Source: Burkholderia sp. E7m39
GTDB taxonomy: Bacteria > Pseudomonadota > Gammaproteobacteria > Burkholderiales > Burkholderiaceae
Length of the DNA: 39,070 bases
Direction of reading: 5' to 3'
Assembly: GCA_001319865.1 (NCBI GenBank)
Contig: BBSL01000282.1
Span: 1-39,070 of the forward strand
Numbering within the stretch: the stretch's first letter is position 1; each line of letters begins with the position of its first letter. A program made the translations under genes and the position numbers. Under the pieces are notes generated by a model, which saw nothing but the letters and a program-made list of their open reading frames with translations, made no database searches and was not told the origin of the DNA. Below are positions 1 through 9,464 of this stretch, piece after piece.

Positions 1-416
1 AGCTGCGCGGGATAGCGCTTCGCAAAGCCTTCCATGCGCACCATCTTCAGCGCGTGGTTGACCTTGTGCGCGCGTTCGGCAGCGGGCAGCTTGCGCACGG
101 TGAGGGGATACGCGACGTTCTGCTCGACGGTGAGATGCGGAAACAGCGCGTAGTTCTGAAACACCATGCCGATGTTGCGCTTGTGCGGCGGCACGTTGTT
201 GAGCAGCTGGCCGTCGAGCCAAATCTCGCCGCCCGTCGGAAATTCGAAGCCCGCCAGCATCATCAGGCAGGTCGTCTTGCCCGAGCCGGAGGGTCCGAGC
301 AGCGTCAGGAATTCACCTTGATAGATGTCGAGATCGAGCTGTTTGACGACGAGCGTCTCGCCGTCATAGGTCTTGCGCACACCCCGGAAGCTGACGATTA
401 CGTCTTCGGTTTTCAT
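1..416 (-). CDS. ABC transporter ATP-binding protein (PotA-like), C-terminus cut by window edge
   Basis: This is the nucleotide-binding subunit of an ABC importer; about 138 N-terminal residues are present. The start ATG is at 416. Walker A is visible as GPSGSGKTT near residues 37-46, and the Q-loop region reads VFQNYALFPHLTV near residue 82. That phrase is typical of the spermidine/putrescine, iron and thiamine importer group of ATPases, so the substrate could be a polyamine, an amino-acid derivative or an opine. The Walker B, signature and regulatory domains lie outside the window. It diverges from a MocR/GabR-type regulator, which may control it. The family call is firm; the substrate is unknown. 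Confidence 0.85.
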   Translation of the reverse strand, partial: MKTEDVIVSFRGVRKTYDGETLVVKQLDLDIYQGEFLTLLGPSGSGKTTCLMMLAGFEFPTGGEIWLDGQLLNNVPPHKRNIGMVFQNYALFPHLTVEQNVAYPLTVRKLPAAERAHKVNHALKMVRMEGFAKRYPAQ

Positions 417-488
417 CGTGTCCGTCTCCTACGGTCCTCTGCAAGAGGATTGCTGTTGCCGTCGTAACTACGGGTTTCTACTCACATT

Positions 489-589
489 TGGTTCCACCCG
501 TTTCGATGATTTGCATCGAATGCGTGATCCACTATAGCTGCTTACGGTTCTACAATAGGGAACCATTTCATAAATCCGGATAGAACCAC
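489..589. promoter_or_regulatory. Divergent promoter region with GGTTCYA repeats and a TTCGATG palindrome
   Basis: Four copies of a GGTTCYA-type element lie between the ABC ATPase and the MocR gene: GGTTCCA at 490-496, GGTTCTA at 546-552, and on the other strand TGGTTCC (559-565) and TGGTTCTA (581-588). The last two are direct repeats 22 bp apart, and the middle two form an inverted pair. A separate perfect 7-bp inverted repeat, TTCGATG/CATCGAA with a 5-bp spacer, covers 502-520. TTGCAT (511-516) and TATAGC (533-538) with a 16-bp spacer are a possible rightward promoter, and TACAAT at 551-556 is another -10 candidate. MocR regulators commonly bind direct repeats, so autoregulation is the natural inference. 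Confidence 0.5.
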
Positions 590-2155
590 TTGGATACTGT
601 GATCCTGTCCGACTGGCTCGCCGCGCGGCTCGACCGGACGGCTGGCGAACCCGTCTACCGGCAAGTGCTCGGGCTGATGCAACAGGCCATCCTGACGGGC
701 CAGCTATTGCCCGGCGCGAAGCTACCCAGCTCGCGCACGCTCGCCGGCGACCTCGGCATCGCGCGCAATACGGTGCTGCACGTGTACGACCAGCTGACGG
801 CCGAAGGCTACGTGATCTCCACGACGGGCAGCGGCACCTATGTCGCCGACACGCGGCCCGACAAGGCCGCCGTCAGCGCGCGCATGGAGCCACCGGCGCC
901 CGGTGGCTCCAAGGCGCCCGTGGGCCTCGTCGCGGGCACGGCAGCGGCGCAGGCAGGCGCGAGCTCGCCCGGCGGCCTGTCGATGCGCGGCTCGCGGCTC
1001 ATCAGCAAGGCGGGCGTGTCGGCGAAACAGTGGGGCGCTTTCATGCCGGGCGTGCCGGATGTCGCCGAGTTTCCGGCTCGCACGTGGAGCCGTCTGCAGG
1101 CCAAGCTCTGGAAAGAAGCGAATCCCGATCTGCTGACGTACGCGCCGGGCGGCGGCTATCGTCCGTTGCGGCGCGCGTTGTCGGACTATCTGCGCGTCGC
1201 GCGCTCGGTCAAGTGCACGCCGGACCAGATCATCATCACGACGGGCATTCATCAGTCGATCGATCTCGCCGTGCGGCTGCTGACGGATGTCGGCGATCGC
1301 GCGTGGGTCGAGGAGCCGTGCTATTGGGGCGCGCGCAGCGTGCTGCAATCGTCGGGGCTGACGCTCGTGCCCGTGCCCGTCGACGACGAAGGGCTCAATC
1401 CGAGCGAATGCGATCTGCAGACACCGCCGCGCCTCGCGCTCGTCACGCCGTCGCACCAGTATCCCCTCGGCATGGTGATGAGCCTCGCGCGCCGCCGCAC
1501 GCTGCTCGAATTCGCGCGCCAGCACGGCGTGTGGATCATCGAAGACGACTACGACAGCGAGTTCCGCTACGGCAGCCGTCCGCTCGCGTCGCTGCAAGGG
1601 CTCGACGACGCGGGCCAGGTGATCTACGTCGGCAGTCTGGGGAAGATGCTGTTTCCGGGCTTGCGGATCGGCTACATGATCGCGCCGGAGCATCTCGTCG
1701 ATACGTTTCGCACGGGCGTTGCCGAGCTGTATCGCGAAGGGCAGTTGATGCAGCAGGCCGTGCTGACGGAATTCATCATGGACGGTTATCTGACTTCGCA
1801 CGTGCGGCGCATGCGGGCGTTGTACGGCGAACGCCGTCAGATCCTGATCGACGCGATCACCGCGCGCTTCGGCGACACACTGCCCGTGATGGGCGACGAG
1901 GCCGGGCTGCATCTCGTGCTCGGCCTGCCCGATCATGCAAACGACCGCGACGTCACGGCCGCTTCGTACGACGCCGGGGTGATCGTGCGGCCGCTCGCGT
2001 CGTACTACAACAGCGAGACGCCCGCGCGGCGCGGTCTGCTGCTCGGCTACGCGTGCGTGCCGAACGAGCGGATCGGCCCCGCGTTCGATACGCTTGCGCG
2101 CGTGATCGAAGAAACCGCGCTGAACAAGCGCGTCGCGCCGACGCGCGCGGCCTGA
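590..2155 (+). CDS. MocR/GabR-family regulator (GntR winged helix fused to a class I aminotransferase-like domain)
   Basis: This 521-residue protein is a cytoplasmic transcription factor that senses PLP or an amino-compound adduct. Residues about 18-90 form a GntR winged helix (VYRQVLGLMQQAILTG, LPSSRTLAGDLGIARNTV). An Ala/Gly/Pro-rich linker runs to about residue 150, and a type I aminotransferase fold follows. The PLP-binding lysine is K352 in SLGKMLFPG. Length and layout match the family. The start is TTG at 590; a GTG at 599 is an in-frame alternative and there is no nearby ATG. The TTG abuts an upstream operator-like repeat, which fits autoregulation. The divergent ABC ATPase is a likely target. 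The effector is not evident. Confidence 0.9.
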   Translation: MDTVILSDWLAARLDRTAGEPVYRQVLGLMQQAILTGQLLPGAKLPSSRTLAGDLGIARNTVLHVYDQLTAEGYVISTTGSGTYVADTRPDKAAVSARMEPPAPGGSKAPVGLVAGTAAAQAGASSPGGLSMRGSRLISKAGVSAKQWGAFMPGVPDVAEFPARTWSRLQAKLWKEANPDLLTYAPGGGYRPLRRALSDYLRVARSVKCTPDQIIITTGIHQSIDLAVRLLTDVGDRAWVEEPCYWGARSVLQSSGLTLVPVPVDDEGLNPSECDLQTPPRLALVTPSHQYPLGMVMSLARRRTLLEFARQHGVWIIEDDYDSEFRYGSRPLASLQGLDDAGQVIYVGSLGKMLFPGLRIGYMIAPEHLVDTFRTGVAELYREGQLMQQAVLTEFIMDGYLTSHVRRMRALYGERRQILIDAITARFGDTLPVMGDEAGLHLVLGLPDHANDRDVTAASYDAGVIVRPLASYYNSETPARRGLLLGYACVPNERIGPAFDTLARVIEETALNKRVAPTRAA

Positions 2156-2174
2156 GGTCCAGCGTTACGCGTGC

Positions 2175-2783
2175 TTAACCGTTCGTGGTGAGATGCATCG
2201 GGCGATGCGCGATGCGTCCGGCTTCGGGCTTGTCGACGCGCTCGATCGCCACCTTCGCGACGCCCGCGCGATGCATGCCGAGCTCGGTCGCGGCCAGATA
2301 CGACAGATCGATGATGCGCCCGCGCGCAAACGGCCCACGGTCGTTGATGCGCACGATCACCGACTTCGAGGTCGCGAGCGACGTCACGCGCACATAGGAG
2401 CCGAGCGGCAGCGTGCGATGCGCGGCCGTCATGGCGTACATGTCGAAGTGCTCGCCGTTCGCCGTGCGTCTTCCGTGGAATCCGTGGCCGTACCACGACG
2501 CGATGCCGAGTTGCCGGAAGCGCGACGCATGCCCGTTCGCACTTGCCACGTGCTCGCTGTGCGCCGAGCGATTCGCGCGGTCGTTTGGCTCGGCATGCGC
2601 GTTCTGTGGATGCTCGCGACGCGCATCGATGCGCGCGCCATGTTGCGTGTCCTTCGCGCGGGGCCGCTTCGGGTCGGACGGTTTGTGTTTGGCGCTCGCC
2701 GCAGACGCGGCAGGCAGAGCGCTCGCGAGCAGGACGAACGAAACGGAGGCGCCGAGGCGCCGGAGCAGAGGTTTCTTTTTCAA
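2175..2783 (-). CDS. rlpA: RlpA-like septal lytic transglycosylase (double-psi beta-barrel)
   Basis: RlpA proteins are envelope lytic transglycosylases that cleave denuded glycan strands at the division septum. A signal peptide covers residues 1 to about 30 (KKK, then a hydrophobic stretch ending near ASAASA). A His/Arg/Asp-rich low-complexity linker reaches about residue 90. The DPBB domain follows with hallmark motifs [26 protein letters not shown] and INDRGPF...RIIDLS. No C-terminal SPOR domain is present, unlike E. coli RlpA. The start is TTG at 2783, with no in-frame ATG placed to give a signal peptide. It lies 11 bp downstream of the LytM-type lipoprotein gene and is probably co-transcribed with it. 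Confidence 0.85.
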   Translation of the reverse strand: MKKKPLLRRLGASVSFVLLASALPAASAASAKHKPSDPKRPRAKDTQHGARIDARREHPQNAHAEPNDRANRSAHSEHVASANGHASRFRQLGIASWYGHGFHGRRTANGEHFDMYAMTAAHRTLPLGSYVRVTSLATSKSVIVRINDRGPFARGRIIDLSYLAATELGMHRAGVAKVAIERVDKPEAGRIAHRPMHLTTNG

Positions 2784-2794
2784 GCGATAGCCTG

Positions 2795-3565
2795 TTAGCC
2801 GGAACGCTTCGGCAGATAGTTTTGCGGATCGACAGCCTTGCCGCTGTCGCGCAATTCGAAGATCAGGTTGGAGCGTGCGTCGGCGGGGTCCATTTGCGCG
2901 ATCGGCTGTCCTTGCCTGACCACGTCGCCCTCCTTCACGAGCAGCCGCGCATTGTTGCCGTATGCGCTCACGAAGCGGTTGTCGTGCTTGATGATGACGA
3001 GCAGTCCGTACGCCTTGATTTCGGAGCCTGCGTAGACCACGCGTCCGCCGTCCGCGGCGACGATAGTCTCGCCGGGCGCCGCGCCGATCCGCACGCCTTT
3101 CGACTGTCCCGCATCCTCGCGCGGGGCGACGGCGCCCGATGCCGGCCAGACGAAGCGCGCCCGCTGCGCCACGGCAGGGGTGGCGGCACGGCCCGTCGCG
3201 GCCGACGCAGCCGTGGCGCCCGTATTCGCGCCGCGCGACGCTTCGCCGGGCGGCGGCGCGACACGCAGCACCTGGCCGACATTCACCGGGTAATCGTCGG
3301 GGAGGCGATTCCAGCGTGCCACCTGCGACGGCTCGCGCCCGAATGCGACCGCGATGCTACCCATCGTGTCGCCGGGATTCGCGCGATAGTAGCCCGCCGC
3401 CACGGGCGCGGGACCTTCGAGCACGGGCGCAGGCGCGGCGGGCGAATCGCCGAACAGCGCATCCCACGGCGACGTGGCGCAGCCGGCGACGGTCGAAAGC
3501 GAGACGACGGCAGCGGCCATCGCCGACCATTGCGCCAGTGCGCGGCAGGACTTCAAAAGATTCAT
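2795..3565 (-). CDS. LysM/M23 (LytM) lipoprotein, NlpD-like, probably a catalytically dead amidase activator
   Basis: This is a 256-residue envelope lipoprotein. The ATG at 3565 gives a proper lipoprotein signal with lipobox Cys29 (TVAGC). A LysM peptidoglycan-binding domain (about 55-102, [13 protein letters not shown]) is followed by a linker rich in Ala and Pro and a C-terminal M23/LytM domain (about 155-256). In active M23 enzymes one zinc-ligand position reads AYAHN or similar and another HFEI; here these are AYGNN and LIFEL. The zinc-binding His residues are therefore missing. This is the state seen in NlpD/EnvC-type activators of cell-wall amidases. Its neighbour rlpA also acts at the septum. 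The role as an activator is inferred. Confidence 0.82.
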   Translation of the reverse strand: MNLLKSCRALAQWSAMAAAVVSLSTVAGCATSPWDALFGDSPAAPAPVLEGPAPVAAGYYRANPGDTMGSIAVAFGREPSQVARWNRLPDDYPVNVGQVLRVAPPPGEASRGANTGATAASAATGRAATPAVAQRARFVWPASGAVAPREDAGQSKGVRIGAAPGETIVAADGGRVVYAGSEIKAYGLLVIIKHDNRFVSAYGNNARLLVKEGDVVRQGQPIAQMDPADARSNLIFELRDSGKAVDPQNYLPKRSG

Positions 3566-3770
3566 CGGAACTCGAGCGAGAAGGATTGCGTCGGATGCGC
3601 CCGACAGCCTGAGGCAAAACGGACGCGTCCAAGTTGGACTCCTTAACGACCCTCGCCGCGATGCGTTGACGGCGCGCGCCGTCACGCGGCCATCCTTGAC
3701 GATTATTGACCCGCGCGCTCGCGGCGGCGGCAAAGATGTCGAGTTGCGTAATGAGGAAAACGGAAAGCAT

Positions 3771-3811
3771 CAAACGAAAAACGGCGCCGCCGGACATGCC
3801 CGGCGACGCCG
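3771..3811 (-). terminator. Rho-independent terminator of the DUF748 gene
   Basis: A GC-rich stem of 12 bp with one mismatch pairs 3782-3793 with 3800-3811 around the loop ACATGC. On the minus strand it is followed by TTTTTCGTTT (3781-3771). It lies about 25 bp past the stop of the DUF748 gene. Confidence 0.75.
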
Positions 3812-3835
3812 CTTCGCAACACGAAATGCCGCGCG

Positions 3836-6800
3836 CTATTTCAGGTTGAAATCGACACGCGTCGTGGCGCCCTTGTCATCGATGCCCGACGCGTCCAGCT
3901 TCGGCGCGACGATGAACACGCGGCTGCTGTCGATCTTGCCGTCGAAATACTGCTGCACTGCCTGGGCGCGCCGCTGCGCCAGCTCGCGCAGGCTCGCGTC
4001 GGTGATGGGCGCGTGTTCGGCGAGCGCGTTCTTCATGTCGTCGTCGGGCAGGGTCTTGGTCAGGCCCACGATATTGCGCGGCTTCTTGAAGTCGGAATCC
4101 TTGTAGGCCTTAGTCAGATACTTGTCGTATTCCTTGTCGTCGACCTTCACCGACATCGGATCGACGCTCTCGCCGTTGCCCACCACGTCCTTGACCTTCT
4201 GCTGCCGCACGAGCCGGTCCACATAGGCCGTGCGCAGCGCGGGCTGGTCGACGGCAGGATCGACGCGGCCGATGATGTCGAGGCGGATCGACGGCTTGTC
4301 GGACAGCGCCTTCACGATGGTGTCGAGCTTCTGCTTTGCCGCGTCCGTCAGCACGGCCGAGCCCGCATCGAACTCGACGTAGCCGAGTTCCTCGCCATTG
4401 CCGCCGAACGCGTGCGCGAGCAGCGAGAACGGCGCCGTCACGGCCTTTTGCAGCAGGTTCAGCACCGCGTGCCAGATCAGCCCGCCGATGCTGAACTCCG
4501 GATTGTTCAGCGAGCCCGACACGGGAATGTTCACGTCGATTTCACCGCGCGAATTTTTCAGCAGCGAGATCGCGAGCTTGACGGGCAGTTTGGTCGCCGT
4601 GTCGTTGTCGACGTGATCGCCGAACGTGAGCTGGTCGATGAAGATGTGATTGTTCGCCGTCAGCTGATCGTTCGCGAGCTGATAGTGCAGATCGACGTTC
4701 AGCTTGCCTTTCGTGATCGGATAGCCCGCGTATTTCGCCGAGTACGGCGTCAGATTGGTCAGCTCGATGCCGTGCGCCGTCGCCGTCAGGTCGAGCGCGG
4801 GCTTCGCGATCAGCGGATTGACCGAGCCGCGGATCGTGATCGGCCCGTTGGCCGCGAGCTTCGCCGACACGTCGACGGGCGCCGACTGCTTCGAGTCCGT
4901 GCCGAATGCGCCCACCGTGCCCTGGATCGCGATCAGGTTCGCCGTGTAGTTCGGCTTGATGAAGTTGTCGGTGTAGGTGACGCGGCCGTTCTGCAGCACG
5001 AACTGACCGAAGTGCAGCCGCACCGGGCTTTGCGGCGGCGTGGCTCCCGTGACGGCCGTAGCGGCCACGCTCGCGCCGGAAGCGGCCGATGCAGGCGCGG
5101 CCGCTTGCGCCGGCGATTCAGCGGGCATGCCGAGCGGCACGGGCTCCCTGCCCCTGCCGCTCTTGTCGCGCGTCAGCGACTGCGGCGCGCCCGACTCGTG
5201 CGCGACCACATCCTTCAGATTCAGCTTGCCCTGCGCGTCGAGCAGCACGCGGCCATAGAAGTTCGAGAACGTCACCTTCGATGCATCGACGTCGGTGCCG
5301 CGCTCGTCGTAGTTCGCCTTGATGCCCGTTAGCGACAGCGAGCGCCAGCCCGCGAACGGATCGGAGGTCGCCTTGTCGATCATCCTCACGTCGACGAGCG
5401 CCGCGTCGCCGCGATAGCTCGCGCGCACGCCGTTCGACTTCTCGCCCTGCGCCATCGACACGTCGCCGTTCGCGTTCAGCAGCGCGCTCGCGATGGTCGC
5501 GTTCAGCTTGCTGCCGAAGTACGGTTCGAACGCGGCGGCATCGAGCCGGTTCGCGTCGATTTTCACCGCGAGCTTGAGCGGCGCCGCCGTCACGTCGCCC
5601 TTCACGCCGAGCGTGCCCTTGCCGTTGACGGTCGCCTGCAACTCGACGGGCAGCGCGCGGCCGAGGTCGTCGCTGATCTTCTGCACTTTCAGCTGCAGCG
5701 GCGTCACGACGAGCTTGACAGGCCGCGCCGTGGTGTTGTCCGTGAAGCTCGCCGACGCGTTCTTCAGGTTCAGCTCGCCGATGCTGTAATGCCACGCCGG
5801 GCCTTCGCGCGTCGCCTTTTTCGCCGCGTGAATCGCCGTGCGCTCGCGCGTTTCTTCATGCGGGCCGGCGAGCGCCGCGAGATCGATGGTGCCGTCCTTC
5901 CGGCGCTGCGCATCGACGGACAAGCCCGTCAGATCCACGCCGTCGATTTCCGCATTGCGCGCACCGACATCCACGCGCTTGATGCTGGCCTTGCCTTTGG
6001 CGATGGCGATGGCCGGCTCCTTCGCGCCCGCCGCCGCCACTTTCAGCGACTGCAGATCGAGCTGACTTGCGCCGATCTGCAGATCGATGGGCTCTTTCGA
6101 CCAGTTCGCCGCCATGCTCGCCTGCATGCTGAGCGTGCCGTCGATCACCTTGGCCGCCGTCAGCGTGTCGAGATACGGCTGCAAGACGGGCAGTTGCGCG
6201 GATTTCAGATCGATCTTCGCGTCGGCGGTCTTTGCGGCGAGCGACACGTTGCCCGTCACGCCGAGCGCGGACTTCGGCTGGTTCGTGACGTTGGTGTTGA
6301 GCGTGAAGCGAGCGGGCGTCTTGCCGAGCGTCGAGAAATCCGCGAGTGCCACGGAGAGATTGTTCAAGCCCGCCGTCACGGGCCGCGACGCCGCTTCGTC
6401 CTGAACTTCGACGGTGCCGTCGGACAGCTCGAATTGTTTGATCTGCAGATCCAGCGGCGGCGCGGCCGCTGCCGGTTTCGCTTCCGCTTTCGTATCACCG
6501 CCTGCGCCCGAGGCGGCGGCGGGCGCGCTCGCGGCTTTCGGCTCGCTGCCCGCAGGCGCAGGCGCGGACGCGGACGCGAACGTATGCTGCACGCTCAGCA
6601 CGCCGTTCCTGTCGCGCGCCAGATGCACGTTCGGCGCCTCGAGGCGGATGTCGTCGAAACGATAGATGCTCTTGAGCGGCTCGAGCGTCGCTGCCGCCAC
6701 ATGCAGCGAGCGCGCGGCGAAGAACGGCGACTTGTGCTCGTCGAGCACGTCGATGTCGGCGAGATCCGTCGTGCCCGTGATGCGCAACTCGGGCGCGTTC

Positions 6801-7636
6801 TCGGTCATCGCGAAGCTCACCTTCAGGTCGCTCGACAGCTTGCCCGCCTGCACCGTGACGGGCAGCTTCGTGGGCGAATACGACAGCAGTTTCGGCACGT
6901 CGAGGCCGTCGAAGCGCAACGACACTTCCGATTCGCGCGACGCGGCAAACGGCTTCGTGCGTCCGTCGATGGCGAGCGGGCTGCCGTCGATGCGCGCGCG
7001 CAGCAGCGGCTCGACGAAGATGTCCGTCTTCGACGGCAGCGTGGCGATGAACGGAATGCCGAGGCTCCATTCGTCGATCACATGTTTGACGTTCAGCAAC
7101 CGGTCGTCGAACGTGATCTTGCCGTTCTCCAGCCGGATGTTCGAGATCGCGAATTGCGCGGGCTTGCTGTCGGGCTTGGACGGCTGCTTCGAAAACTTCT
7201 CGATCAGATCGCTGAAATTGAAATGCTGCGCGTCATAGCGAACGATTGTGAAACGCGGCGAGTCCACCTTCACTTCGTCGACGACGGGCGCGAGGCGGAA
7301 AATCGAGCTCCACGACGGGCGCACGATCAGCCGTTCGATATCGACGAAGTCGCCCTTGCCGTCGCGCTCGCCGATATGCACGCGGTCTGCTTCGAAGTTG
7401 AGCGTGTACGGATTGAGCGCAATGCGGCCGATGCTCGCGGGCCGGTCGAGCTGCTGGCTCAGCTGCTGCTCGGCGATGTGCCGGATCAGCGGCGGCGCGG
7501 CGAAAAAGCCGAGCAGGCCGAACACGGCCAGCGCGACGAACACGATGAGAACGATGCGTTTTGCACGCCGTCCTTGCGCAACTTCGCGGACGGTCTGAAT
7601 GGAGGATACGAGTGATGCTTTGGTCGGGCTTGCCAT
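3836..7636 (-). CDS. Giant AsmA-like DUF748 protein with an OmpA-like C-terminal segment
   Basis: This is a roughly 1266-residue membrane-anchored periplasmic protein of the DUF748 group of the AsmA superfamily. Members resemble lipid-transfer and outer-membrane-homeostasis proteins such as AsmA and YhdP/TamB. A single N-terminal transmembrane helix lies near residues 26-48 (IVLIVFVALAVFGLLGFF). It is followed by long repeated beta-rich segments broken by Ala/Pro-rich linkers. Near the C-terminus, VEFDAGSAVLTDAAKQKLD and later ALRELAQRRAQAVQQYF-like text resemble OmpA-type peptidoglycan-binding motifs. The ATG at 7636 is preferred over an in-frame TTG 12 bp upstream. It stands alone with its own terminator. 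The cargo is unknown. Confidence 0.82.
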   Translation of the reverse strand: MASPTKASLVSSIQTVREVAQGRRAKRIVLIVFVALAVFGLLGFFAAPPLIRHIAEQQLSQQLDRPASIGRIALNPYTLNFEADRVHIGERDGKGDFVDIERLIVRPSWSSIFRLAPVVDEVKVDSPRFTIVRYDAQHFNFSDLIEKFSKQPSKPDSKPAQFAISNIRLENGKITFDDRLLNVKHVIDEWSLGIPFIATLPSKTDIFVEPLLRARIDGSPLAIDGRTKPFAASRESEVSLRFDGLDVPKLLSYSPTKLPVTVQAGKLSSDLKVSFAMTENAPELRITGTTDLADIDVLDEHKSPFFAARSLHVAAATLEPLKSIYRFDDIRLEAPNVHLARDRNGVLSVQHTFASASAPAPAGSEPKAASAPAAASGAGGDTKAEAKPAAAAPPLDLQIKQFELSDGTVEVQDEAASRPVTAGLNNLSVALADFSTLGKTPARFTLNTNVTNQPKSALGVTGNVSLAAKTADAKIDLKSAQLPVLQPYLDTLTAAKVIDGTLSMQASMAANWSKEPIDLQIGASQLDLQSLKVAAAGAKEPAIAIAKGKASIKRVDVGARNAEIDGVDLTGLSVDAQRRKDGTIDLAALAGPHEETRERTAIHAAKKATREGPAWHYSIGELNLKNASASFTDNTTARPVKLVVTPLQLKVQKISDDLGRALPVELQATVNGKGTLGVKGDVTAAPLKLAVKIDANRLDAAAFEPYFGSKLNATIASALLNANGDVSMAQGEKSNGVRASYRGDAALVDVRMIDKATSDPFAGWRSLSLTGIKANYDERGTDVDASKVTFSNFYGRVLLDAQGKLNLKDVVAHESGAPQSLTRDKSGRGREPVPLGMPAESPAQAAAPASAASGASVAATAVTGATPPQSPVRLHFGQFVLQNGRVTYTDNFIKPNYTANLIAIQGTVGAFGTDSKQSAPVDVSAKLAANGPITIRGSVNPLIAKPALDLTATAHGIELTNLTPYSAKYAGYPITKGKLNVDLHYQLANDQLTANNHIFIDQLTFGDHVDNDTATKLPVKLAISLLKNSRGEIDVNIPVSGSLNNPEFSIGGLIWHAVLNLLQKAVTAPFSLLAHAFGGNGEELGYVEFDAGSAVLTDAAKQKLDTIVKALSDKPSIRLDIIGRVDPAVDQPALRTAYVDRLVRQQKVKDVVGNGESVDPMSVKVDDKEYDKYLTKAYKDSDFKKPRNIVGLTKTLPDDDMKNALAEHAPITDASLRELAQRRAQAVQQYFDGKIDSSRVFIVAPKLDASGIDDKGATTRVDFNLK

Positions 7637-8048
7637 GCTCGGTCGCAAATAGTGCGGCGCAAAGCTCGCCGCGATGACGAAGATCCAGCTTGCCCGGAGT
7701 ATACGTCTGGATGTTCGGGCAAACCATCAATTGTCATCGGATGCCGGCTGTTGCGGGCAAATAAACGTGAGAAAGTGTAAGTGCGCCGATGGCAGTTCGG
7801 GACTGCGCTCGCCTGGCTGCACCAGCGCCCTTACCCGCTTCGCGAATGCGTGGCACGACGCCGCTGTCGGCGCAGCGAAGGCATGCTGCAAATGCGAAAA
7901 ACAATCCTTGCCGACACGACGCGGATAAGATACAACGCGTTGTCAGAAAAGACTGTCAGGACAAGTCGGCATATCCGATGCGGGCGGGGGCTCGGCGGAC
8001 TGCGCCCGTCCTGGCCCAGAGTGACAATCCAGGACCGCGGTTCATCGA
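7637..8048. other. Intergenic region between divergent DUF748 and DUF1254 genes
   Basis: No convincing gene is seen in these 412 bp; the short open frames present have no family features. The only signal found is a plausible rightward promoter at 7908-7936. The leftward promoter for the DUF748 gene must lie near 7650-7760 but no clear -35/-10 pair stands out. Confidence 0.5.
7908..7936 (+). promoter_or_regulatory. Candidate sigma-70 promoter for the DUF1254 gene
   Basis: TTGCCG (7908-7913) and TACAAC (7931-7936) are separated by 17 bp, and each matches the consensus at four of six positions. The start codon follows about 110 bp downstream, giving a longish leader. Confidence 0.4.
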
Positions 8049-9464
8049 ATGATAAAAAATCGCCGAGAACAGTTTCCGCTTCAACTCGCCTGCGCGGCGC
8101 TTGCAGGCATCGCATTTCTCACAGGCTGCTCGTCGACGCCTATCGTGGCGCCCAAGCCGACTGGCTGGATCAAGGACGAAGTTGCCGATTCCTATGTGTT
8201 CGCCTATCCCCTCGTGCTGATGGGCGCGGCGCGCGACGCCGCCGTCGGCGCGGCCCCCGGCCAGGCGCCCGTCAACACGTTGCGTCACGCGTCGGCGCTG
8301 CCGCCTGTCGGCGCGCACAATCCGCCGACGCCCGGCATCGATACGCTCGACTCGACGGCATGGCTCGACGTCGGCGACGAACCGGTGATCGTCTCGTTGC
8401 CGGCATCGGCGGGCCGCTATGTGGATGCGCGCGCGCTCGACATGTGGACCAACGTGGTGTGGTCGACGGGCACGCAGGCGACAGCCCGCGTGCCGGGCAT
8501 CAAGGCGCAGACCGTCGCGTTCGCTAAACCGGAATGGAAGGGCGAGCTGCCCAAGGGCGTGAAGCGGATCGACGCGCCCACGCGCAACCTGTGGCTCGAC
8601 GTGCGCATCCAGTCGAACGGCGGACGCGATCTCACGGCCGTGCGCAAGCTGCAGCGCGGCGTTCGCGTGATGCCGCTGTCCGTCTACACGGGCGATGCGT
8701 CGGCGGCATCGGTCGCGCCGCGCAGCATGCCCGGCGACGCGAGCGCGCCCGGCACGCCCGCCGAGCAGGTCGCCGCGCTGGACGCGAAGGCCTTCTTCGA
8801 GCGCGTCGCGCAGTTGCTGCCCGACAACCCGCCGTCGCCTGCCGATCCGCACGCGCTCAAGTTTCTCGCCGATCTCGGCGTGAAGCCCGACGAACCCGTC
8901 GAGCTGCCGAAATCGGCGGGCGACGCGGTCGCAGGCGGCATCGCCGACGGCCGCGCGCGCATTGCGACGCCGCCCACCAACATGTTGTCGGCGAACGGCT
9001 GGAACTGGTTCGGCGACGGCGTCGGCAACTATGGCCCCGACTACGCGCTGCGCGCGTACGCGGCGTACGCGCAGCCGGGCATCGGCACGAAGGACGACGA
9101 AGTGCGCGCCAGCGTCGCGCTCGACAGCGACGGTCACGCGTTGAACGGCGCGAACCGCTACGTGATGCATTTCGAATCCAACCAGGTGCCGCCCGTGCGC
9201 GGCTTCTGGTCGGTCACGGCCTACACGAAGGATGGCGCGCTCGGCGACAGCACGCCGTCGCGCGCGGCCGTCGGGGACAAGTCGGGCGCGCGGCGCAATC
9301 GCGACGGCTCGATCGACGTGACGGTGTCGGCGGCCAAACCCCGCAAGGCGGCGAACTGGCTGCCCGCGCCGCGCGGCGATTTCCAGCTTGTGCTGCGCCT
9401 CTACGCGCCCAAATCCGACGCCACCGACGGCACGTGGCAACCGCCCGCCGTCGTCCGTCAATAA
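8049..9464 (+). CDS. DUF1254/DUF1214 domain lipoprotein
   Basis: This 471-residue protein has a lipoprotein signal with lipobox Cys27 (FLTGC). Its N-terminal half matches the DUF1254 pattern: DSYVFAYPLVLMGAARDA, then DTLDSTAWLDVGDEPVIVSLP and MWTNVVWSTGTQA. Its C-terminal part matches DUF1214 (NRYVMHFESNQVPPVRGFWSVTAY, then LPAPRGDFQLVLRLYAP). The fold is jelly-roll-like and no enzymatic activity is established for the family. Length is usual for the family. It is a single gene upstream of the copper ATPase gene, separated by 259 bp that hold the copA promoter. The family call is strong; the function is unknown. Confidence 0.85.
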   Translation: MIKNRREQFPLQLACAALAGIAFLTGCSSTPIVAPKPTGWIKDEVADSYVFAYPLVLMGAARDAAVGAAPGQAPVNTLRHASALPPVGAHNPPTPGIDTLDSTAWLDVGDEPVIVSLPASAGRYVDARALDMWTNVVWSTGTQATARVPGIKAQTVAFAKPEWKGELPKGVKRIDAPTRNLWLDVRIQSNGGRDLTAVRKLQRGVRVMPLSVYTGDASAASVAPRSMPGDASAPGTPAEQVAALDAKAFFERVAQLLPDNPPSPADPHALKFLADLGVKPDEPVELPKSAGDAVAGGIADGRARIATPPTNMLSANGWNWFGDGVGNYGPDYALRAYAAYAQPGIGTKDDEVRASVALDSDGHALNGANRYVMHFESNQVPPVRGFWSVTAYTKDGALGDSTPSRAAVGDKSGARRNRDGSIDVTVSAAKPRKAANWLPAPRGDFQLVLRLYAPKSDATDGTWQPPAVVRQ

